Assembly (NCBI GenBank): GCA_014381795.1
Contig: JACNKY010000231.1
Location: 1-5,147, forward strand
Source: Pseudomonadota bacterium
Lineage (GTDB): Bacteria > SAR324 > NAC60-12
Direction of reading: 5' to 3'
DNA: 5,147 nucleotides
Shown: positions 1 to 5,147 of the stretch, piece by piece
How the letters are laid out: every line of letters starts with the position of its first letter
Numbering within the stretch: the first letter of the stretch is position 1
Translations under genes and position numbers: made by a program
Notes under the pieces: generated by a model
What the model was told of the DNA's origin: nothing
What the model saw: only the letters and a program-made list of their open reading frames with translations
Database searches by the model: none

Positions 1-1105
1 AAAACAGGTCAGCGATACCGCTCCGTACTGCTTCTCCAACCACCATACCAATTTTTATCGGCCCTCCAAGATCGTCCATTGAGCCTTCACCTTGAAATAT
101 TTGTCCGAGAAAACCGAAAGTTGCTTTTGTTAAAAACCACAATCGTGCACCGCCCAAAACAACGGATTCACTGAAGGAGTGCGAGCGGGAAATTTTTTGC
201 ATGCTCATGCCTAACAGCCATCTTTGTGATTTTGTCTCCAAATAAGGGGTTATTTCAACGAACTGTACTTCTCCGTTTCTTTCCAGTTCAACCGTGAGTT
301 TTGTTGCAGAACTTCCAGTATTTTCACCACTTTCAGTCATGAATTTCTGAACTGCAGGTGATATATCAATCCAGTCCTGAACAGACAACCCATTGATGGC
401 TTTTACTTTGTCTCCAGTTTTAATACCGGATTTTTCTGCCGGAGAGTCTCCGGTAAATCCTCCAACTATTGGAGCAAGTAATGGTGACCAGCCCATATTT
501 CTGCCACGGCGCATTTCAATTCCGGAACTCTCCATTATCATAGAATTTCCGGCTCGTTCAACTTCCAGGCTCAGATTTTCTGCAGGTGAAATTTGCCCAA
601 GTACGTTGTGAAGTTCTTCCCAGTTTTTAACTTTGCTGCCGTTCACCGCGATTACTTCATCGTTTGCCCGAACTCCCATTTGATACGCGTAACTGTCCTG
701 TTGAACATTTTGGATGTAAGGTGCATCATTTAAATAAGCTGGAATATCCATACCTATCCAAAAAACCAAAGGCATAAAAATTAAGGCAAACAAGAGATTC
801 ATTGCTGGACCCGCGGCAAGAATGTAAAGGCGCTGAAAAAGGGATTTTGCCGCATAATTTGCTGGGTCCTCCGGATCTTCGTCTGTTACGTTCTGCCCAT
901 ACAATTTAACGTAACCTCCAACAGGCAGCCAGGAAATTCTGTATTCAGTCTCTCCAACTTGTTTTGCCAGAGCAGTCGGTGGAAAACCGATTGAGAACGC
1001 TTCTACACGTACGCCGACATGACGTGCCGCAAGATAATGTCCAAGTTCATGAATGAAAATCAGTACTCCGAGAACTGCTAAAAAAGATAAAATAGTTGTC
1101 AGCAT
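1..1105 (-). CDS. rseP: RseP-type site-2 (RIP) zinc metalloprotease with two PDZ domains, C-terminus cut off by window edge
   Basis: Inner-membrane intramembrane protease of the site-2 family; in E. coli the homologue cleaves the anti-sigma factor RseA and remnant signal peptides. I translated 368 codons without a stop from the ATG at 1105. The first membrane segment (about residues 4-18) runs into the zinc-binding motif HELGH (19-23). PVGGYVK (61-67) matches the membrane-associated loop, and GPAMNLLFA (99-107) opens the second membrane segment. Two PDZ domains follow, at roughly 127-185 and 209-270. LGGPIKIG (346-353) is the conserved stretch before the last membrane helices. The downstream LDGG-type motif supplying the third zinc ligand lies outside the window; by comparison with the about 450-residue E. 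coli protein, some 80 residues are missing. An in-frame TGA a few codons upstream rules out an earlier start. No clear Shine-Dalgarno precedes the ATG. The gene lies 27 bp after the ACT-domain gene, probably in one operon. Confidence 0.96.
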   Translation of the reverse strand, partial: MLTTILSFLAVLGVLIFIHELGHYLAARHVGVRVEAFSIGFPPTALAKQVGETEYRISWLPVGGYVKLYGQNVTDEDPEDPANYAAKSLFQRLYILAAGPAMNLLFALIFMPLVFWIGMDIPAYLNDAPYIQNVQQDSYAYQMGVRANDEVIAVNGSKVKNWEELHNVLGQISPAENLSLEVERAGNSMIMESSGIEMRRGRNMGWSPLLAPIVGGFTGDSPAEKSGIKTGDKVKAINGLSVQDWIDISPAVQKFMTESGENTGSSATKLTVELERNGEVQFVEITPYLETKSQRWLLGMSMQKISRSHSFSESVVLGGARLWFLTKATFGFLGQIFQGEGSMDDLGGPIKIGMVVGEAVRSGIADLF

Positions 1106-1132
1106 AAGGCGTTGTTTAATAAAATATCAGGT

Positions 1133-1519
1133 TTAGTTAAATTGATATCCGGCACGTTCGAGTGCAGAAATTGCGGCTGTTAAGCCTTGTTTTTTGATTA
1201 AAATGTAATCTGTGTCAAATGTCGAAATTGCAAAAACACTGAGTTTTTGCTTTGCCAGAACATCCGTAATTCCTGCGAGAATTCCGGTCAGCTCGAAATC
1301 TAGTGGACCTGCTACTTTCAAGCACTTCCAATCCGGGTTGCTCTTTTCACTTTTTACTGCAAGATGTTCCGGACAAACCAGCGATAATTCTTCAGTTGTT
1401 TTGTTCAAACTGCATAAATCACATTCACTAACTGCTTCCGGCAAAGAAGCATCTGGAGCAAGCCTGTGAATGCTGAAAGTTTCTTCCAGTACAGACAGTA
1501 CTAATTTAGACGTCTCCAT
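1133..1519 (-). CDS. Small two-ACT-domain protein (ACT_7 / COG3603-like), function unknown
   Basis: A 128-residue soluble protein resembling the COG3603 group, which consists of little more than two ACT-like domains. ACT domains usually bind small ligands such as amino acids; structurally related ACT modules occur in aspartokinases and the CASTOR arginine sensors, but no ligand is established for this group. Family hallmarks are TEELSLVCP (42-50), WKCLKVAGPLDFELTGILAG (64-83) and SVFAISTFDTDYILIKK (94-110). There is no signal peptide, membrane segment or fused enzyme domain, so a stand-alone regulatory or sensor role is an inference. Residues 33-36 form a CDLC pair, with further cysteines at 49 and 66. 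The ATG at 1519 has AGGAAA nine bases upstream, the best ribosome site in the window. The gene lies 22 bp after dxr and 27 bp before rseP, on the same strand, which suggests cotranscription. Family call is fairly sure; function is not. Confidence 0.88.
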   Translation of the reverse strand: METSKLVLSVLEETFSIHRLAPDASLPEAVSECDLCSLNKTTEELSLVCPEHLAVKSEKSNPDWKCLKVAGPLDFELTGILAGITDVLAKQKLSVFAISTFDTDYILIKKQGLTAAISALERAGYQFN

Positions 1520-1528
1520 ATATTTGTT

Positions 1529-1534
1529 TTTCCT
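1529..1534 (-). promoter_or_regulatory. Ribosome binding site of the ACT-domain gene
   Basis: On the minus strand the sequence AGGAAA lies nine bases before the ATG at 1519, inside the short gap after the dxr stop. It supports that ATG as the start and is the clearest Shine-Dalgarno-like element among the six genes. Confidence 0.55.
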
Positions 1535-1541
1535 GATTCAG

Positions 1542-2813
1542 CTAGTGAACGTGTTTCAGCACTTTGCCGGCTTGTTCACGTCCCCACTGATCTGCCTGCA
1601 AGGCATCTTCGAGTGTCTTAATCTTCAGCAGGAAATCCGGAATATCAGCTAAACTGTCCTGTGCCGTTTGTTGCAGAGTTTCGTCAAGATCTTGCATCAC
1701 GGAAGCTAAAATTTTGGCGATGTCAACAAAACGGATTTCCTCATTTAAAAAAGCAGCAACCACTTTTTCATTTGCACCGTTCAAAACTGCAGGTGCGCCG
1801 CCTCCTTGTTTAGCTGCTTTGAGGGAAAGCGGCAGGCATGGAAAACGTTGCTCATCAATGGCCTCAAAGTGCAACGCATTCAGCGAAACCGGATCTAAAC
1901 GTGGAATTTTCAAAGGCAGTCTTTCAGGCCAGCCCAGACAGTAAGCGATCGGAACCCTCATGTCCGGAAGTCCCATTTGCGCCAAAAAAGAACCGTCAAT
2001 AAATTCTACCATCGAATGAATGATACTTTCACGTTGCATCAACACATCGATCTTATCAACCGGCGTATTAAACAGCCAGTGTGCTTCGATTATTTCCAGA
2101 CCTTTGTTCATCATGGTTGCTGAGTCAATGGTGATTTTTCGACCCATTTCCCAGTTAGGGTGATTCAACGCTTCAGCGAGAGTTATCTTTTCAAACTCAT
2201 CCAGAGGAAGATCACGGAATGGGCCTCCAGATGCAGTCAGGATCAGCCTTGCGATACGTTCCGGAGGCTCATCATGCAGAGCTTGGAAAATCGCGTTATG
2301 CTCACTATCGGTCGGCAGCAACTTTGCGCCTGTTTTTTTGGCGGTCTGGATGAAGAGTTCTCCAGCCATCACTAAGGGTTCTTTATTGGCAACAGCGACT
2401 ATTTTTCCTGCTTCAACAGCAGCAAATGTAGGTTCCAAACCAGCAGCCCCAACTATTCCGGCCACTACCAGATCTACTTCCGGATCACTGGAAATCTGTT
2501 TCAGACCTTCAGTGCTCCAGACAAATTCTGTTTCCGGACCGCTATTTCCGTTGCGGAATGACTCACGCAATTCACTTGCTTGCTTAGCTGTGTCGACACA
2601 TACCAGACGCGGTTTAAATTCCTTTATTTGCTCTGAGAGACTCTCAATAGAATTCCGGCAAGACAACGCTTCAATCCTGAATTTTTGCGGAAACTGACGG
2701 ATAATATCAAGGGTGTTTAAACCAATGGATCCGGTCGAACCGAGTAGGGTGATTTTTTTTTGAACGGAGTTTTGAGTTTCCGGACTATTGGATAAACTTT
2801 CAGAGGATATCAT
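1542..2813 (-). CDS. dxr: 1-deoxy-D-xylulose 5-phosphate reductoisomerase (MEP pathway)
   Basis: Cytosolic enzyme that rearranges and reduces 1-deoxy-D-xylulose 5-phosphate to 2-C-methyl-D-erythritol 4-phosphate with NADPH and a divalent metal; it is the first committed step of the MEP isoprenoid route and the target of fosmidomycin. The NADPH-binding GSTGSIG is at 25-31 and the conserved ANKE at 142-145. Metal ligands are D169 and E171 in TDSEHNAIFQ and E240 in NKGLE. The substrate loop HPNWEMGRK is at 218-226, followed by DSATMMNKGLE (230-240). The C-terminal part (after about 300) contains the family's GAPAVLNGANE (339-349). At 423 residues it is longer than the usual roughly 390-400, partly through an 18-residue polar N-terminal tail. 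There is no other in-frame ATG or GTG between codon 1 and the fold. The ATG overlaps the cdsA stop as ATGA, so translation is probably coupled. A nine-A run spans codons 18-21. Confidence 0.98.
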   Translation of the reverse strand: MISSESLSNSPETQNSVQKKITLLGSTGSIGLNTLDIIRQFPQKFRIEALSCRNSIESLSEQIKEFKPRLVCVDTAKQASELRESFRNGNSGPETEFVWSTEGLKQISSDPEVDLVVAGIVGAAGLEPTFAAVEAGKIVAVANKEPLVMAGELFIQTAKKTGAKLLPTDSEHNAIFQALHDEPPERIARLILTASGGPFRDLPLDEFEKITLAEALNHPNWEMGRKITIDSATMMNKGLEIIEAHWLFNTPVDKIDVLMQRESIIHSMVEFIDGSFLAQMGLPDMRVPIAYCLGWPERLPLKIPRLDPVSLNALHFEAIDEQRFPCLPLSLKAAKQGGGAPAVLNGANEKVVAAFLNEEIRFVDIAKILASVMQDLDETLQQTAQDSLADIPDFLLKIKTLEDALQADQWGREQAGKVLKHVH

Positions 2814-3637
2814 CCGAGTTGCAGTAAATAGTAAAAAACTGGTGCAGCGAGCATATGACCGTCAATCCGGTCAAGGATACCTCCGTGTCCGGGCAGCAGC
2901 GTTCCGGAATCTTTAACGTCGCAGTGTCGTTTTATTTTTGATTCAACCAAATCACCAAGTTGTCCTACAACAGCCAGCAGCATAGCCAGCAGCAAACCGT
3001 AAAGCCAGAACATTGACATCGTAAGTTCGCCAAAAACCGCACCTACAATTCCTCCGCCGATAACTCCGAAAAAGCTGCCTTCCCATGTTTTTTTCGGACT
3101 AATACTTGGTGCCAGCAGTGTTTTTCCAAAACGTTTACCTCCAAAATACGCGAAAATGTCACTGAAGCTAATCACCAGTAAAAGGTAAAAAACCAGTGCG
3201 GTACCTTCCGGAAGAGCTTTGATCAGTGTAAGGTGCAGCACGCTCCAGACCGCCCAAACCATTCCGAATAAACCGAAACCTAAAGCTGATAATTTAGTGA
3301 GTTCGCTTTTAGGTGTAAACAATAATTCATAAAATATCCAACCCACTACACTGATCAATAAGGCGGCATGAAGTCCTGTCTGCCCGGCTAACGCGCCTAA
3401 ACCCATCAGCACTGCAGTTCCTGGTAACAGCCATTCCGGAAGTAATCCTGGAGTTTCATCACCCTCAGCTTTAGCAAGCATACTGGTGAGTTCCTGTGCA
3501 CCGATGAACGCAACCACAAGTACGAGGATTCCAACGACAAAAGTAGGAGAAAAGAGCAGAAGTGCAATTCCTGCTGCCAGTGGTAAGCCGGTTTTGACCC
3601 TTGCGGACAAGTCAGATGGTGTTGAGGCATCGCTCAT
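2810..3637 (-). CDS. cdsA: Phosphatidate cytidylyltransferase (CDP-diacylglycerol synthase)
   Basis: Integral inner-membrane enzyme that makes CDP-diacylglycerol from phosphatidic acid and CTP, the precursor of phosphatidylethanolamine, phosphatidylglycerol and cardiolipin. The 275-residue protein is rich in hydrophobic segments, for example about 18-47, 72-105, 118-138, 146-166, 188-204 and 208-226. The family signature is complete at 233-259: S-x-I-K-R, then K242-D243, then L248-P249, H251-G252-G253 and D256-R257-x-D259. The conserved FSD (158-160) and SPKKTWEG (180-187) are also present. The length is typical of the family. The ATG at 3637 lies 8 bp after the uppS stop; a weak GAG about nine bases upstream may serve as ribosome site. 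The stop overlaps the dxr start by four bases. Position between uppS and dxr is the classic arrangement. Confidence 0.98.
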   Translation of the reverse strand: MSDASTPSDLSARVKTGLPLAAGIALLLFSPTFVVGILVLVVAFIGAQELTSMLAKAEGDETPGLLPEWLLPGTAVLMGLGALAGQTGLHAALLISVVGWIFYELLFTPKSELTKLSALGFGLFGMVWAVWSVLHLTLIKALPEGTALVFYLLLVISFSDIFAYFGGKRFGKTLLAPSISPKKTWEGSFFGVIGGGIVGAVFGELTMSMFWLYGLLLAMLLAVVGQLGDLVESKIKRHCDVKDSGTLLPGHGGILDRIDGHMLAAPVFYYLLQLG

Positions 3638-3645
3638 AAAAAATC

Positions 3646-4461
3646 TCAGGCAGAGGTTTCGGAAAGTGTAGATTTTTTAGTATTGTTAGCAGACAGCGGA
3701 ATATCCGCAGAGGATTTGGAAGCTGCTACGGAAACAGTAGTGCCTCCCATTCTGCGTTTTCTCTGCTGAAACTCAAACAGTGCTTCGTGTAAATTCTCTT
3801 TAGTAAAATCAGGCCATAAAACATCGGTAAAAAAATACTCCGCGTAGGCAGCCTGCCAAATTAAAAAGTTGGAAAGACGCAGTTCACCGCTTGTTCGGAT
3901 AATCAAATCCGGATCCGGCACACCTGCAGTGTAGGTTTTTGCAGAAATTAAAGATTCATCAATATTTTCCGGTTGTAAATTCCCCTCTTTAACCTCTTGC
4001 GCCAGCATTCGGACCGCACGCACGAGCTCGTCCCGGCCTCCGTAGTTCAATGCTAAATTCAATAATAAACCGGTATTCCCGGCAGTCGAATCCAAAGCGT
4101 GGCTTAAGCGTTCCTGCAGAAAATCCGGAAGCCCGTCACGGTCACCAATCAGCTTAAAACGCACATTGTTTTTAAGCATAGTATCCAGTTCTTTTTTGAG
4201 GAATTCAAAAAACAGATTCATCAGTGCCGAAACTTCTTTTTTTGGACGTTGCCAGTTTTCGGTTGAAAATGCATACAAAGTCAGCACGGGCAATTTCAAC
4301 TCAGCTGCGGCTTCAACGCAGGCACGTACAGATTTGACGGCATAGCGATGCCCCTGAAATCTTGGCATGTGGCGCTGAGTGGCCCAGCGTCCGTTGCCGT
4401 CCATGATTATAGCGACATGCTCCGGCAGGGTTGCTTTGTCAATTTTGTCTAAAAAACTCAT
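3646..4461 (-). CDS. uppS: Undecaprenyl diphosphate synthase (cis-prenyltransferase)
   Basis: Cytosolic or membrane-associated cis-prenyltransferase that adds isopentenyl units to farnesyl diphosphate to give undecaprenyl diphosphate, the lipid carrier for peptidoglycan and other surface polymers. Conserved regions in order: HVAIIMDGNGRWA (15-27) with the catalytic Asp21; the GHR segment (37-39); YAFSTENWQRP (63-72); NYGGRDEL (139-146); and the isopentenyl diphosphate-binding DLIIRTSGELRLSNFLIWQ (185-203) with R189 and R195, followed by AYAEYFFTDVLWPDF (205-219). The enzyme core ends near RRMGG (236-240). A further 31 residues rich in Ser, Thr, Ala and Lys give a total of 271, against about 250 for typical homologues. 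No in-frame start codon precedes the ATG at 4461 closely, and no Shine-Dalgarno is visible. The isomer length C55 is inferred from family and context; the sequence alone does not prove product length. Confidence 0.98.
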   Translation of the reverse strand: MSFLDKIDKATLPEHVAIIMDGNGRWATQRHMPRFQGHRYAVKSVRACVEAAAELKLPVLTLYAFSTENWQRPKKEVSALMNLFFEFLKKELDTMLKNNVRFKLIGDRDGLPDFLQERLSHALDSTAGNTGLLLNLALNYGGRDELVRAVRMLAQEVKEGNLQPENIDESLISAKTYTAGVPDPDLIIRTSGELRLSNFLIWQAAYAEYFFTDVLWPDFTKENLHEALFEFQQRKRRMGGTTVSVAASKSSADIPLSANNTKKSTLSETSA

Positions 4462-4507
4462 TGCGGATAGTGAAATGTGCTCTCTAAGGAAAATTAGCTC
4501 TTGTTTC

Positions 4508-4536
4508 AGATTAGGCTAGTAGTGGAGTCAAGGCAA
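4508..4536 (-). promoter_or_regulatory. Weak candidate sigma-70-like promoter for the uppS operon
   Basis: The only gap of any size (4462-4557) separates rsmD from uppS. On the minus strand TTGCCT (4531-4536) and TAATCT (4508-4513) are 17 bases apart, upstream of uppS. The -10 element matches the consensus at only three of six positions and many such pairs occur by chance. A better isolated -10-like TACAAT further upstream has no -35 partner at proper spacing. I see no hairpin-plus-T-run terminator after rsmD, so read-through from rsmD is equally possible. Confidence 0.2.
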
Positions 4537-4557
4537 GATTATTGTAGAAATGACTCA

Positions 4558-5147
4558 TCAGCATTTGCGTAGGATATCAAGCGTGACTGAGCCGTAGCGT
4601 CGGTGTTTAACCAGCTCCATGATATCCGGAAACTTAATTTCTCTGGAATCAGATGATTCAACTACTATCATTGATCCTGTCCTGATTGCAGGAAGTAATG
4701 CCAGTTTATCCAGCATAAGATCATATTCTTTCCCGGAAAATGGTGGATCAAGAAAAGCAAGGCAAGGTTTTTCAGGATCAGCAAAACGTGAAATCCAACG
4801 CACTGCACTGTCCTGCACGAGTTCAAATCGACCTTGCTCTGGTAACATCAATTCAACGTTTTGTTGGAGGATTTTCAGATGCCTCCGTGATGCTTCAACA
4901 AAGATCGCGTGCTTTGCTCCACGGCTCAATGCTTCTAAACCCAAGGCTCCACTGCCTGCGTACTTGTCCTTTTCGGTCAATTCGTTCCAGCTTAACAGCG
5001 AAGAAATCCGGTTCCTAACCTCTGACATATCCCTGTCCGAAGTTGGTCGTACATCATTTCCCGCTGGGACTTTTAGTTTTCTGCCTCGGTACTCTCCGCC
5101 GATAATGCGACTCCTTTTGGTTGATCCGGTCTTGCTTCTGTTTGCTA
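4558..5147 (-). CDS. rsmD: 16S rRNA (guanine-N2)-methyltransferase RsmD family, first residues beyond window edge
   Basis: Cytosolic S-adenosylmethionine-dependent enzyme; the E. coli homologue methylates G966 of 16S rRNA in the 30S subunit. Reading is open from the window edge to TGA at 4558-4560, giving 195 visible residues against 198 in E. coli, so only a few are missing. Numbered from the first whole codon, a basic tail (1-12) leads into RIIGGEYRGRKLKVP (13-27) and RPTSDR (33-38), both family hallmarks. AGSGALGLEALSRGA (63-77) is the cofactor-binding loop and LDPPF (132-136) the catalytic [ND]PP[YF] motif. The ATG at 5028 (residue 40) is not the start, since conserved sequence precedes it. 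The codon at the edge ends in TA, so the true start lies further out. An AGGAG directly before residue 13 has no usual start codon after it. Residues 39-62 are atypical: DMSE looks inserted and EKDKY replaces the normally hydrophobic strand before AGSG. Confidence 0.93.
   Translation of the reverse strand, partial: ANRSKTGSTKRSRIIGGEYRGRKLKVPAGNDVRPTSDRDMSEVRNRISSLLSWNELTEKDKYAGSGALGLEALSRGAKHAIFVEASRRHLKILQQNVELMLPEQGRFELVQDSAVRWISRFADPEKPCLAFLDPPFSGKEYDLMLDKLALLPAIRTGSMIVVESSDSREIKFPDIMELVKHRRYGSVTLDILRKC

Noticed and set aside
393..611. Plus-strand open frame opposite rseP
   Set aside because: It is antisense to the PDZ region of rseP, with no ribosome site and no recognisable family.
2338..2697. 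Plus-strand open frame of 119 codons
   Set aside because: It lies wholly opposite the well-conserved dxr, shows no recognisable domain and has low-complexity Ala/Ser/Thr composition typical of antisense reading.
3406..3630. Minus-strand open frame of 74 codons inside cdsA
   Set aside because: It is a shifted frame of cdsA, whose main frame carries the complete family signature.
4462..4557. Possible terminator, small RNA or riboswitch between rsmD and uppS
   Set aside because: No inverted repeat followed by a T run and no recognisable riboswitch core is visible in these 96 bases.
4965..5010. A pair of compensating frameshifts in rsmD, because another frame reads I-D-R-K-G-Q-V just before AGSG, resembling the usual strand start
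   Set aside because: It needs two separate events, the alternate frame meets a TAG a little upstream, and the restored segment would be even longer than in normal RsmD. The main frame also gives a plausible VRNRISSLL helix.
4558..5028. RsmD starting at the ATG at 5028 (156 residues)
   Set aside because: The same frame continues upstream with conserved RsmD sequence (RIIGGEYRGRKL and RPTSDR) to the window edge, so this ATG is internal.
1..5147. CRISPR array, insertion sequence, tRNA or prophage material
   Set aside because: No regularly spaced repeats, terminal inverted repeats, transposase motifs or tRNA-like folds are seen, and core genes fill the window.

Overview
The window is one stretch of core bacterial chromosome. 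Six genes lie head to tail on the minus strand, so transcription runs from high to low coordinates. In that order they are rsmD (start cut off by the window edge), uppS, cdsA, dxr, a small two-ACT-domain protein, and rseP (C-terminus cut off by the other edge). Coding sequence fills nearly everything. The only gaps are about 96 bp (rsmD-uppS), 8 bp (uppS-cdsA), a 4-bp ATGA overlap (cdsA-dxr), 22 bp (dxr-ACT) and 27 bp (ACT-rseP). I see no tRNA, rRNA, mobile element, CRISPR array, tandem repeat or convincing terminator.

Functionally this is the widely conserved envelope-biogenesis cluster. Dxr commits carbon to isoprenoids by the MEP pathway. UppS uses the resulting isoprenoid units to build the C55 carrier lipid for peptidoglycan and other surface polymers. 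CdsA makes CDP-diacylglycerol for phospholipids. RseP is an intramembrane protease that in relatives releases envelope-stress signals. Two features differ from the commonest arrangement (frr-uppS-cdsA-dxr-rseP). The gene upstream of uppS is rsmD, a 16S rRNA methyltransferase. An ACT-domain gene of unknown function is inserted between dxr and rseP.

The organism is a bacterium with the MEP pathway and moderate, slightly AT-leaning base composition. It is probably Gram-negative, because RseP carries two PDZ domains. Parts of the RseP sequence recall Deltaproteobacteria-like or related lineages, but I cannot place the phylum with confidence.

No wholly new system is evident. The points worth a second look are the ACT-domain gene and its CxxC pair, an atypical stretch around the cofactor motif of RsmD, a nine-A tract near the 5' end of dxr, extra tails on Dxr and UppS, generally weak Shine-Dalgarno sequences, and a striking excess of the hexamer TCCGGA that codon phase largely explains.
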